Positions 1 through 10,060 of a stretch of DNA of 64,000 bases are shown here, one piece after another. The position numbers and the translations under genes are program-made. Under the pieces are notes generated by a model. It was not told the DNA's origin and did no database searches. It saw only the letters and a list, made by a program, of their open reading frames with translations. The stretch lies in contig NC_090321.1 of assembly GCF_040869045.1 (NCBI RefSeq), positions 180,949,596 to 181,013,595 on the forward strand, given 5' to 3'. The stretch comes from Eurosta solidaginis. Its lineage: Eukaryota > Arthropoda > Insecta > Diptera > Tephritidae. Positions within the stretch are counted from its first letter, which is position 1. Each line of letters begins with the position of its first letter.

Positions 1-16
1 ATCATTTCGTTACGAT

Positions 17-435
17 CCCCCCAGCTGGTTAGGGGATCAGAATATACCCGCGGTAGGTATGCCTGTCGTAAGAGGCGACTAAAATACCAGATTCAAGGGG
101 CCGTGTAGCGCAACCTTTCAGGTTGCCAGCGCAATATATAGCTTCTCCGAACCCAATTGTCAACCTCACCTATCCGCGGCGAATCCTGTTTCACTAACAG
201 ACGAGGCTCTGGTGACCCCAAGCTCCTCATGGAACTTGGGGGTAGGGAGGGAGGGAATGGCCTGAAGGTTTAATGTGGCCACATAAATCGTTCCCGAGAT
301 GGTCGGGCTAGCACCTTAATGGTACTATGGTACCGGAGCGTGCCGGATTTGTATCCGGCAAAGGACCATCACATCGATAACACTCCCCAAAGCCTTCGGG
401 GAGCAACCTTATCGCTACAACAACAACAACAACAA
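17..435 (+). mobile_element. CAA-tailed SINE-like retroelement, copy 1
   Basis: A 419-bp non-coding element that starts at CCCCCCAGCTGGTTAGGGG and ends in CGCTACAACAACAAC. It is flanked by a 14-bp direct repeat, CATTTCGTTACGAT, at 3-16 and 436-449. A TSD of this length and a simple-repeat tail are hallmarks of target-primed reverse transcription. Other copies lie at 27851-28264 (minus), 54470-54775 (minus), 59473-59792 (plus), and a head-only relative at 15645-15757 (minus). This copy and the 27.9-kb copy begin at the same place, so the 5' end looks defined and not randomly truncated. GATTCAAGG near position 93 resembles a pol III B box, but I find no good A box. No reading frame is shared between copies. 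It could be a SINE, or a short internal-deletion derivative of a LINE. Confidence 0.75.
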
Positions 436-997
436 CATTTCGTTACGATAAATAACGTTAATAAACGAAACAAAGTCATTGCGTTTCGTTTATTAACGTT
501 AAGAACGTCAAATTAACGAAATGATTTTGTTTCGTTTTCTGCCATATCAAAACGAAGTCAAATCGTTTATGTTGATTATTAATTTCAACTATGCTGGCAA
601 AGCTGATTGATGGCGGAGTCATTAAAGGTGAAAGCATTAGCCAAGCTGATTGCAACTTTTCTCATGAATTTTGACAGTACGAACATTTCTCACAGTATTT
701 TTGACATTACCACCAACGAATTACACAAACAAATTACATGGAGTTTGTGTGTGTATGTCCGCTCGCTGTTACCACCTTACGGCTTCACCATGGCTATAGC
801 ATTGCCAGCACAATTCAAACATAAAGTATCACGTTTTTGTTAACGTTTTTAACGTTAACGAAGGCTTTTCGTTTCGGTTAAAAACGAGATACAATTTATC
901 TTGCTAATTTCTTTATCGATAATATTTTGAAGTGTTTCAACGGAAACGATGGAAATTTTTTGATAAACGATTAGCTTAACGTTAAGGTGCATTCCTG
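436..997. mobile_element. hAT-type MITE relative, host of the CAA element
   Basis: AT-rich sequence with repeated TTAACGTTAA and TTCGTTTCGTTTA blocks, very like the 138-bp palindromic MITE at 30432-30569. Shared blocks are ATTTCGTTACGATAA, AATAAACGAAAC and a right end in GCATTCCTG at 989-997, compared with GCATGCCTG there. Bases 1-16 are its left part, cut off from the rest by the CAA-element insertion. The expected left terminus lies outside the window. It looks like a longer, more diverged member of the palindrome family, carrying about 300 bp of unrelated central sequence (560-840). No transposase is visible. Confidence 0.5.
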
Positions 998-1005
998 GTG
1001 TCAAC

Positions 1006-1890
1006 TAACTAAGTAGCAAAAATATAACAAAAAACTTAAATAAGATTCGTGCAAAGGTAAGTTTCATATTAACTACATGCTTGGATGCAGGTCTCGTTTG
1101 CAAGACCCAAATGTGTGTAAATAAATAAATAGATAAACAAAAAAATAAATTAAATAAAAATATAACTACTTGAAAGATTTTTATTTAGATCCTGCTGTTC
1201 GAGTGAAAGTGCTGCATGCCAACGGTTTGTGTGCTGCATGTTGCAAGTGTCACAAATATAAGCGATGTTGTTGTTGTAGTATGCGTGTGGCACAAATTCG
1301 AGCCCAAAGCACAGTAAAAATAAAAAATAAAAAAATAAAAGTGAAAGCTAAAAATTGTGTCATATTGTTGCGATTGCAAATGGCTGTTGTTGTTGCTTTT
1401 GTTGCAGGCACTAGTACCTACTTTTTGTATTGTTTTTGTTGCTTGTTATTACCGTGATGGCACTTTATTTACTTTGAACTTTAATGTGTGTTGGTCGCTT
1501 TTGTTGCTACTTCGCGCATTTGTCGGCTTGTTTTTGTTGCTTTTATTGTTGTTGTAATTTTAACTGTAAATATGCAATGACAAAGTTTTTGCCAAATTTC
1601 TCGGTTTCGTCATTAACTACATACTAACTGCATTATTGTTATTGTTGCCATTAGTTGCCACACAAACTATTTTTGAGCCTCAAACAAAATTTTCCGGGTG
1701 TCAGCCAAAGTGTCGCCACTTTATGGCTCTATCTTTCTGCGCCCGAAGCGGGCACATTATAACTTTTTTGCAGCGATAGTCAGTAGTCTTTATTTATTTG
1801 TTTATTTCTATATTTTTCAAATACTACGCATTTTTTTATTTGGTAGTCAAGAGGCTATACCTCTTCGACGACTTAAATGGGGCTCATCAA
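1006..1890. other. AT-rich, TTG/ATAAA low-complexity stretch, no gene seen
   Basis: Holds ATAAATAAATAG and AAATTAAAT runs (about 1120-1165) and a long TTG/TGTTGC-rich segment (1265-1560). The latter gives spurious leucine- or cysteine-rich frames in several phases. I see no domain, splice pattern or family resemblance. Confidence 0.5.
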
Positions 1891-1899
1891 TTTGGTAAC

Positions 1900-2190
1900 T
1901 AAAGGTCACTCTTTTCAAGAAGTGCTTCTCCGAAGTGAGTAGTCAATTGAAAAGTAAATTCCCTTAGCGGCTACAAATCTTGCTCTATAAGCTTTTAATC
2001 ATACCTGTCCTGATGTATAGTTCGGAATCATAGACTGTGTTCTTAGAAGATGGAAGGACCCGCGATGCAATCCGAAAAAAAAGTTCTTCCGGAGGATAAG
2101 GACCATTTGCCCGCGAAAGCAAATTTAATGATGAGCTGTACCAGTTTTACGAAAATCCCCGATGAGATTCAGATCGAGCTTGTAATGTTC
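1900..2190 (+). pseudogene. Decayed LINE reverse-transcriptase C-terminal remnant
   Basis: Reading the plus strand and switching frames, peptide blocks typical of the end of an RTE-like LINE polyprotein appear: YKLLIIPVLMYSSES (near 1990-2030) and, after stops and frameshifts, FNDELYQFYENP (near 2125-2160). In such LINEs the first block follows the thumb region (usually LYGSEAWT) and the second lies just before the QRLRW motif. There is no open frame over 30 codons here, so this is an old, non-functional copy. The intact-looking equivalent in this window is at 35175-35405 (minus). The family assignment rests on these motifs only. Confidence 0.5.
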
Positions 2191-2689
2191 TTCCTTTTTT
2201 CTACAATTTGACGGTATCTTCGCATTGATCAACCTCTAAACTAATTAACTATTCAATCGATTTCTGGTTCGTTCTGAAAATTTTAAAAATATATATATGT
2301 GCACTAATCAAGCATTGAGTTACTGTACACTGATCAACTATTCAATCAATTTTTGATTGGGTCTGAATAATTTTGTAATTCCAAAAAAGCAATTGTACAT
2401 TGATCGACGATTCGAGAAATTTTTTGTTGATTTTGAAAATTGAATAGTGTAAACAGTTTGCGCAACAAAGTTGTTGAATTAACTTCTTAATTGATCTTTT
2501 TTTATGCAAGGCTGCCTCTAAATATATTTGATAAGGCCGTAATCCCTTCTAGTTAAGAAAATTTTGCATTCGAAAAGAGTAATTTTAAAATTGATAGATA
2601 TAAACAAATGAGTTGAGTTTAGGGATCAATTTTTGATTGCAACTGAAAATGAATGAGGATTAATATCAATAGGTTTTAAGTCGAACATT

Positions 2690-3110
2690 ATTTTCGATAG
2701 AAAAAAATGAGTCCAATTTTTAAATCAATTTCAATTTCCTTATAAGTCGATCCCATTGCATAAAAAGTTGATTCAAAAATTAATTTCAAACTTCCCAAGC
2801 AACAACCATCCTATGGAAAAATAAAAAGATAGTCGACTTTTTGAAATCATTATTTGAATCAACATCCCAATAAACTGAAATTATTTCCAAAATTCCTCAA
2901 TGCCAACTGTTTTCAAGCAACACTTATGTTATGGAAAAATATACGGTAGCCGACATTTTTAAATCAGTTTTAGAGTCAACTTCTCATGCGATTGAAATTG
3001 GTTTCATATCGATCAATTACAACAGCTCACAAGGAACATGGAAAAATAAAATAACATATCGAATTTTTGAATCAACTTCCCATGGGACTGAAATAGAGTC
3101 CAAAATTGAT
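2690..3110 (+). repeat. Degenerate tandem repeat, about 107-118 bp period
   Basis: Three diverged units carry the same ordered blocks: CAAGCAAC or CACAAGGAACA, then ATGGAAAAATA (2813, 2931, 3038), then a GTCGACTTTTT/GCCGACATTTTT/TCGAATTTTTG block, then AATCAACTTCYCATG-type sequence and ACTGAAAT. Flanking sequence 2220-2690 has similar but more scattered TCAATCAATTTTTGATT motifs and may be older units. No coding potential. Confidence 0.6.
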
Positions 3111-3112
3111 CA

Positions 3113-3165
3113 ATGTCAAAAGCAAAGAAGCTCGGCCTTCATTTCCTCGCGCCTTGGTTTATTTT
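3113..3165 (+). mobile_element. 3' remnant of a tRNA-derived SINE
   Basis: AAGAAGCTCGGCCTTCATTTCC followed by CTCGCGCCTTGGTTTATTTT matches, from memory, the 3' portion of the tRNA-derived SINE family represented at 49975-50268, which itself lacks this part. About 50 bp remain. The head and B box are absent. This is family knowledge rather than an alignment. Confidence 0.35.
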
Positions 3166-3226
3166 AATTTTTTGTAAAAAACAAGTAAAAATTATAAATC
3201 CCAACAACTATTATTTTGTTTATAAT

Positions 3227-3545
3227 TTATTTAATAATTTTGGAAAAATTTTTAAACAACGTGACATCAGGACGGACAAGGCGACAGCTGTTTCGATTAT
3301 ACCTTGTAAATCTCTTCAAAGCCTTTTCACCCGGGAGTGGGAATCGAACCCGCACTCCTACGATAGTTGAAATGGTTACAAACGCATTCAGCTACGTCAT
3401 GCCTTAGTTGTTGTAAAGTTTTTCCCAATTGCCTTCTTTCGCATATATTATCTTCTACACATCACATACTTCGTATATAGTTATGTGTTGAAGTTATGCA
3501 TGTTTGTAAGGCGGTTTCAGAGAAATTTGGTATTATTGCTGTTTT
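3227..3545 (-). mobile_element. tRNA-like SINE family, copy 1
   Basis: On the minus strand a tRNA-like core runs GGCATGACGTAGCTGAATGC (A-box-like TAGCTGAATGCG), then an exact pol III B box GGTTCGATTCC, then CACTCCCGGGTG. A shared body follows (AAAAGGCTTTGAAGAGATTT, then GATGTCACGTTGTTT) and an A/T-rich tail (CAAAATTATTAAATAAA). The copy at 52638-52935 is colinear over about 300 bp, including about 120 bp upstream of the tRNA-like part (GGCAATTGGG, TTTACAACAACTAAGGC). The family therefore is not simply tRNA head plus tail. The core could also be read as a diverged tRNA gene, but the shared body and dispersal favour a SINE-like repeat. No TSD found. Confidence 0.65.
3300..3402 (-). other. tRNA-like promoter region inside the SINE
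   Basis: The internal pol III promoter of the repeat. An A-box-like TAGCTGAATGCG and a B box GGTTCGATTCC are spaced roughly as in a tRNA with a longer variable arm. I do not call a functional tRNA: no clean acceptor pairing is evident and the same sequence recurs, mutated to GGTTCAAATCC, near 52.8 kb. Confidence 0.45.
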
Positions 3546-4570
3546 TGTTCTATCTATAGAACTACAACGAATTAACCAAATGTTGTCTGTTTATATGAAT
3601 TAATCGGGGATTGCCCTTATTGCTTTAAATGTATGAACATTTATTTCAAGCAAAATTTATTATTATTTTGGTCACTACTTTTTGGCAATATTTCACATAT
3701 TTACGAGAAGTTACAACTAAGGTGAAAACGCGAAAGTAGAATATAAAAGATATTTGAAAATAAAAAATTCGATTTTTTAAATAATAGTAACAAATGTCTA
3801 TAAATCTACCTCTCACTCTCACTTTTCGCACACAGAAAAAATACACTCAACAAGAAAGTTTATAATAAAAAAGTTTATTTTATTTAAAATAAATGTTTAG
3901 ACAAGTCACATGATTTATAAGTGCTGGAAATAATGTAGAATAAAACATCGCACACACACACGCACCTACACATTCGTTCGCGTATTTGTGTTGAATTAGT
4001 GAAAATTGTGTTCCTATTAGTAAAATATCAATAAAACTTAAGAAATGTCGGGCCTGAAGCGAGCAAATTAATCAAATTTAAACACGGGAGACTACACACA
4101 CACCTACACAACACAACGCCTCCTCGCTTCACCTTTCCAACTCAAACCTGTCCATCTGTCAACTTAACGTTTTACAAATCCATTTCGAATTCCAACGATT
4201 TCATTTACCATCAAAGCGAAAACTAAAATAAAACAATTTTAAAAAGTCATGAAAAAATTTCATAAACTTGCGCAATCATTTAACGGTTGATTTATGCATC
4301 TGTGTCAGCAAGTGGCATATTCCCCCCAACACACAAATATGCAGGAGGGATACAGAAATTTAGATACATACATACATATACATATATATACACATGTTTA
4401 ATAGCGTTCTAACTAGAAAAAAGTCCTCCTTGTAGAATCCCTCACACAGAGTTGATGAAACGTCACCTGCCGCTTGTGGCGCCATTTCATACAACCCAAA
4501 ACCTATGAAATGCATTCGCTGCAGTTTGGCGATTGCCGTGCGCGTGAAATTTCTAATAGACTCTATTTAA
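3546..4570. other. AT-rich intergenic stretch with microsatellites
   Basis: Contains CA-rich runs (about 3950-3965 and 4090-4115) and a TACATACATATACATATATA run (4366-4395). No protein or RNA gene recognised. Confidence 0.5.
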
Positions 4571-6060
4571 AACAAGTAAGGAAGGCCAAGTTCGGGTGTA
4601 ACCGAACATTACATACTCAGCTGGAAGCTTTGGAGACAAAATAAGGGAAAATCACCATGTAGGAATATGAACCTAGGGTAAGCCTAGAATGTGTTTGTAT
4701 GACATGGGTATGGAATGGAAGGTATTAATGACGGTTTTAGAAGGGAGTGGCCCTTAGCTGTAGATGTGAAAGCGTTTTCAAGATATCGACCAAAATGTGG
4801 ACCAGGGTGACTCAGAACATCATCTGTCGGGTACCGCTAATTTTTTATGTAATACCACGAACAGTATTCCTGCCATGATTCCAATGGCTTTTGATTTCGC
4901 CTTGCAGAACTTTTTATTTTCTTCTATTTAATATGGTAGGTGTGTGACATTTTACAAAGTTTTTTTCTAAAGATATATTTTGCGTAAAAAACCAATCCAA
5001 TCACCATGTGTCATCACTTTTTTCGTATTGAAAAACTGGGCGTGGTCAAAGTCGGATTTCGTCCATTGTTAATACCAAGATAAAGTGCGTTCAGGTAAGT
5101 ACGAGAACTAAGTTTAGTAAAGATATATCGAGTTTTGCTCCTGTTATCGTGGGGCCGAGCGGAAGGACAGACGGTGGACTTTGTATAAAAACTAGGCGTG
5201 GCTACAACCGATTTCGCCCATTTACACAGAAAGCAGTTGTCGTCATAGAGTCTATGCCTCTACCAAATTTCAGAAGGATTGGTAAATTTTTGTTCGACTT
5301 ATGGCATTAAAAGTATCCTAGACAAATTAAATGAAAAAGGGCGGAGCCACGCCCATTTTGAAATTTTCTTTTATTTTTGTATTTTGTTGAAACATATCAT
5401 TACTGTAGTTGAATGTTGACATAATTTACTTATATACTGTAAAGATATTACATTTTTGTTAAAATTTGACTTTTAAATTTTTTTTAAGTGAGCGTGTTTG
5501 CATCTGATTTTGCTAATTTTTATTTAGAACACATATAGTAATAGGAGTAACGTTTCTGCCAAATTTCATCATGATGTCTTTAACGACTGCCAAATTACAG
5601 CTTGCAAAGCTTTTAAATTACCTTATTTTAAAAGTGGGCGGTGCCACGCCCATTGTCCAAAATTTTACTCATTTTCCATTCTGCGTCATAAGTTCAATCC
5701 ACCTACCAACTTTCATCGCTTTATCCGTCTTTGGTAATGAAATATCGCACTTTTTCGGTTTTTCGAAATATTCTATATCGAAAAAGTGGGCGTGGTTATA
5801 GTCCGATTTCGTTCATTTTAAATAGCGATCTGAGATGAGTGCCCAGGAACTTACATACCGAATTTCATTAAGATACCTCAAAATTTACTCAAATTATCGT
5901 GTGTACGGGCGGACGGACATGGCTAAAAGAATTTCTTTTTCGCCCAGATTATTTTGATATATAAAAGTCTATATCTATCTCGATTAGTTTATGCCGTTAC
6001 GGGGTACTATCATGCGAACAAAAGTAATATACTCTATGAACTCTGCTCAGCTGAGTATAA
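4571..6060 (+). mobile_element. GGGCGTGG interspersed element, copy A
   Basis: Starts AACAAGTAAGGAAGGCCAAG, then TTCGGGTGTAACCGAACATT, and ends CTCTGCTCAGCTGAGTATAA. Characteristic internal blocks are GTGGGCGTGG, GGGCGGAGCCACGCCC, GGGCGGTGCCACGCCC, a tandem GGACGGAC, and TATATCTATCTCGATT near the end. Both ends hold TACTCAG next to CTGAGTA in inverted orientation, an imperfect terminal inversion. About 1.49 kb, with one unit of the 130-bp repeat (4660-4830). No reading frame is shared among the six copies in the window, so it is non-autonomous. The class is unknown to me: I recognise it as a common fly repeat but cannot assign a transposase. Confidence 0.8.
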
Positions 6061-6284
6061 TGAGTTGTTTTTGATATACTTACAAGCCTAGCAGACATTC
6101 TTTTGCTCGAAAATTGGCTAGAGGAATACAAGACGTTTTTGAGCGCAATACAGAGCTTAATAGCTTCACATGTTCTCCAACCCAATATCGTTAAACTCGC
6201 CTACACGAGACGAGCTCTGTTACAAATATGAATGCATCATGCACAAATTAACGGGCGATGCAATGTCGACCTTAAGTTCCTCAC

Positions 6285-6480
6285 GGAATTTACTATCTCA
6301 CTCTTCCACTTCCACTCCTGCTCCTACCCTTACTCCTACTTCTTCTTCTACTCCTACTTCTCCTCCTACTCCAATTCCAACGCTTACTTATACTCCTCCT
6401 TCTACTTGTACCGACACTGCTACCTTACTCCCACTCCCATTACCCACTCATACTCCAACTCATACATCTACTATATATTT
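6285..6480 (+). repeat. Pyrimidine-rich imperfect TCC/TAC triplet repeat
   Basis: A run of ACTCCTACTTCTCC-type sequence of about 200 bp, almost purine-free apart from the A of TAC. It creates threonine/proline/serine-rich and tyrosine/serine-rich frames that are artefacts of composition. A similar tract on the opposite strand lies at 41760-41900. Confidence 0.7.
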
Positions 6481-6594
6481 TTATAAATTGTTCTAAATTG
6501 TTCTAAACCGCAGAATGGAATCGAACGAATTTTTGCCATGACATACCCTGAGTGCGTCAATCTATGGTAGGCTATATAAAAAAAAAGTTTTCGA

Positions 6595-6845
6595 CAAGGG
6601 GGCGTGGCACCTCCCATACAACTGGAATTTTTCGTAGTCAATATATCTGAAATTATTAAGGCTAGAGGACTGAAATTGGGTGAGTGGTTATATGAGACCA
6701 ATCCCTACCCCCTCCAGAAAACTGGGTATAACGAAAAAGGGGGCGTGGCACCTCCCATAGAACTGGAATTTTTCGTTGTCAGTATATCTGAAAGTATTAA
6801 AGCTAGCGAAAAAGGGGCGTGGCATCTCCCATACAAATGGGGGTT
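6595..6845 (+). repeat. Irregular tandem repeat with GGGCGTGGCACCTCCCATA
   Basis: The block GGCGTGGCACCTCCCATA recurs near 6600, 6743 and 6816 (the third as GGCATCTCCC), separated by shared sequence CTGGAATTTTTCGTNGTCA and TATATCTGAAA. Spacings are about 141 and 75 bp. It resembles the GC-box blocks of the GGGCGTGG element but the intervening sequence differs, so I treat it as a separate or very diverged family. Confidence 0.55.
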
Positions 6846-6859
6846 GGGATTAGTCTAAT

Positions 6860-7560
6860 ATATATATTCTATATAGTACTGCTTTTATTTATACCCGAAC
6901 GACGTCGGCTACTCTGCTAGTAGTACATAATACTAAATAGAGAAATATCGGAAAGCTGTTTCAAATAATTTCGAAGATACATATAGCGAATTTAATCTTT
7001 TCTCAATAGGGGTGTGGGTTTATTGAATACAAAGCTTATGTCTTTATAGTTGCTTTTGGCAATGTTGCAGTTTTCCAGCAGGGTTTTATGTAGCTTTTTA
7101 TTGGCCTCTTCATATACCAGCTGGTTGTTATATGTATTTGGTAACTCATCTCTCTTCTCGTCTCATCACTTTGTTTTTATTACAAGTCATCGCATTTATG
7201 TATTTGTAAGTATCTTAGTCCATTTCTAGTGTCTGTCAAAATTTACAACCAATTCGACATACTTTTGTTGAAATGATTTCAAAATGACATTTACAGCCTG
7301 ATTTTAATGTGGTAACAACTTTCTTCACCACGGCAACTTTCTTCAGATGTTAACTTTGGTACTCTGCCCACGAAAGTAACCGGATAATTGTTTACCCACT
7401 AAAATAAGTGATAGCATCGATGTAACCACACAAAAGCTGTTGTTTAGAAAAAGGCAATACTGAAAAATAAAGAATTGTGAACGCAAATAAGTAAACATAA
7501 TAGTAAAAAAGTGTTGCCTCTTGCTATACATATTTGTTTCCATGTACTTTCACAGTATAT
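6860..7560. other. AT-rich stretch, nothing recognised
   Basis: No coding frame with domain character, RNA gene or clear repeat seen on either strand. Confidence 0.4.
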
Positions 7561-7568
7561 ATTACAAT

Positions 7569-7751
7569 CAGAGAATTTAAACACAATGAGAAGGAGTTTT
7601 TTTGGCATTCACTGGTTACGATCCATTTGCATGTGACACGTCTTGCACTTCACCACTATTCCCCAAATTCATGTTAACTTAACAGGGTGCAAGACGTAAC
7701 AGAAAACTCTTAACTATTTTCTCTGTTCGTCTGTTACCAAAAAATTCTCTG
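7569..7751 (+). mobile_element. CAGAGAATTTA-type hAT-like MITE, copy 1
   Basis: Starts CAGAGAATTTAAACACAATG and ends AAAATTCTCTG. The internal blocks GAGAAGGAGTTTTT and CACGTCTTGCACTTCACCAC are shared with the element at 9607-9767 in the opposite orientation. CAGAGAA termini recall hAT transposons. The expected 8-bp TSD is not intact here. TATATTACAA occurs just left of the element and again about 15 bp to its right, so the right end may have been rearranged. Confidence 0.6.
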
Positions 7752-7759
7752 ATCAGAGC

Positions 7760-9600
7760 AAATATATTACAAATTTTAATTCTCTGATTTTTTGTAAATA
7801 AATTATGATGATTGGTATTGTTTCATTGTAAATTGACTTGTCCCATTAAGTAAGGTCTTAGGAGGCAATTATTTAATAGCATATTTGGTGCAGGTGTAAA
7901 GCACTTGTATGAATTCATTTTTTCTTTTTCCAACTTGTGGTTCAAATGCCGCTCGTTGTTTTATTATTTATATAATTGGTCCCATCCATTTTACATGAAT
8001 CAGGAAAGGTGCCCATATTTCCCAAAGCAGCCGATTTTACCAGGCCATCAGAAAAAGGGAAAAACATATTTGCTCGAATAATATTACCACAAATTCCCCA
8101 TCTTCAACTAACTTTCGAATATCGAATTTCCATATTGCCATCTTCCTCACCTACAGACAATTCATGTTACCGTCTTACTCATTTGCATACAATCTGATAC
8201 AATTTTATTCATATCGAATTTCCTCATTTCCATATTGTCTTGTCATCTTCCTCATCTGCATACAATTTTATTTTTCCTTCTTCCTCCCTAACGCCCCAAC
8301 CATCTTATTTTTGAAATAATATGGTATATGGTTCAGTGCCTTATGTTGCGCGCACAACTTTTATAAACTCTGAGTTCGACTACCGCGTCGACTCCATGAT
8401 TTATTATTTATTTTTGTATTTCTTCTGCTTTGGTGGTTGAAAATCAATCTAAAATCAATAAAAAGTTTCTTTTTATAAGCTACAGAGGAAGGCAGAAAAT
8501 TTGAAAAAGAGCCCGATTCACCAGGCCATCATAAAAATGTGTAAGGTTGCTGGATAATAGAAATTGCATTTGGCATCTCTAATGAATGCTGCTAAGTAAA
8601 AAGTACTATACGAACCATAGAGGATAATCGGGCTATCTCCTTTGTACAACATATAAATACGTTTGCAAGTTAGAAATTACCGTTAGTTATATATATGTCC
8701 CACGCATCGATCTTCCGAAATTTGTAACTCTCTTTGAAGTTAATTATACATATGTATATATATTAACTTATTTATTCATAACACATTTAAATATACCTAC
8801 ACAAAGCATTGCTGCATACACACCCCCCTCTATACTTGTTGACTTTTTTCGTGGGTCTGAGCGGCAGTAAACAAATTTGCTTGAAAAAAAAGGAACAGAT
8901 GAACAAAAAGAACGAAAGAACCGAATCTCTGAAATGAACGAAAAAGCGCAACTCTAGCAATGTATTTGTAATTATACATGGTCAGTTGATCAGGTCAGAA
9001 TAAGGTAATCACAGATTTGAAACGCAAAATAGTCAAAAACGGGAAAAATTGCCAAAAATCGGCGGAATTTTCTATGAACTTGACATTTGCACTTTGTTAG
9101 GGTAGAATTAAAAGGGCTATAAAACTGTGTACTTGAAATATTATTTCAAATTACAGAAAAATGATATAATTAGCAAATATAATAAGCAAAATGACATCGA
9201 CTTTTCGGCTTTTGCCTATCGAAAATTCATAATCCGATATTTTAATGGGAATTTCCAACAAAAAAAAAAAAAAGCCTTATTTAGGCTCGAAACTGAAGTA
9301 CTTGCAGCCTTAACCGACTGCCTAACATGTGCGCCAAACTTACTACAATCTTCGTGTTGTCTTATCTGCTACTTAGACCGTATATACGAATTTGCAACGC
9401 CACAAGGCCATTTTCAACCCTCCATTTACCATTGAAATTAAGCTTTTTTTTACCTTTTTTTAAATTTCTAAATTATATTAATTAAATTCAAATTCATATT
9501 AAATCATAAAACATCCAAATATATTGCTACAAATAATAAAATTTAAATATAATTAATCCTACTAAATACCTATATTCCCACAAAGAAATCATCTTAAGAG
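7760..9600. other. AT-rich intergenic stretch
   Basis: No recognisable gene. The longest frames (7976-8197 and 9127-9435, plus) have no domain features and A/T-driven composition. A poly-A run sits at 9260-9272. Confidence 0.4.
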
Positions 9601-9606
9601 AAAATG

Positions 9607-9767
9607 CAGAGAATTTATACACCAGCTGAAACTGTTGACAGAGAATTTTCTGCTGTTAACTGGTTAACATTGAAATTGGATTGTGTGTGGTGAAGTGCAA
9701 GACGTGTTCACATGCAAAAAAGTTGGAATCTAGCAAAAACTCCTTCTCATTGTGTATAAATTCTCTG
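9607..9767 (-). mobile_element. CAGAGAATTTA-type hAT-like MITE, copy 2
   Basis: 161-bp element with perfect 16-bp terminal inverted repeats CAGAGAATTTATACAC (9607-9622) and its complement (9752-9767). Minus-strand internal sequence matches copy 1 (ACAATGAGAAGGAGTTTTT, CACGTCTTGCACTTCACCAC). No coding capacity. The flanking 8 bp do not match, so the TSD has decayed or was lost. Confidence 0.7.
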
Positions 9768-9774
9768 GTTCCGC

Positions 9775-10060
9775 CATGGGTAAAGCGAAGAAAACCAACT
9801 TTTAAATTTCACCACAGACACTGGTGAGTTTTTCGGTGATAACAGCGTTACCACTTTGGCCAGAATCGCGAATAAAACAACTGGTAACGATTTTCGGTTA
9901 CATAATGTTCTGGGTACTATTTTACCGGTAACGCTAAGAATCGGGCCGTTAGTAGCGATGCATCATCGTTTGTTGACACTGACTATTCAAATTTTAAGTG
10001 CTGCCAACTCAACTCTTTCATTATGTACGCGCTAACTCAGCCAATTGAGCATTAAGTAAT
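9775..10060. other. Short AT-rich spacer
   Basis: Between the MITE and GGGCGTGG copy B. Nothing recognised. Confidence 0.35.

Noticed and set aside
3300..3402. A functional tRNA gene on the minus strand
   Set aside because: The same tRNA-like core, mutated, recurs at 52.8 kb with shared flanks on both sides, so it is part of a dispersed repeat.
4571..6060. Assignment of the GGGCGTGG family to Helitrons
   Set aside because: No 5' TC / 3' CTRR ends with a terminal hairpin could be identified, and no Rep/helicase sequence is present.
6170..6496. Thr/Pro/Ser-rich 108-codon frame resembling a mucin-like protein
   Set aside because: Encoded by an imperfect TCC/TAC triplet tract with an equally open overlapping frame; no signal peptide.
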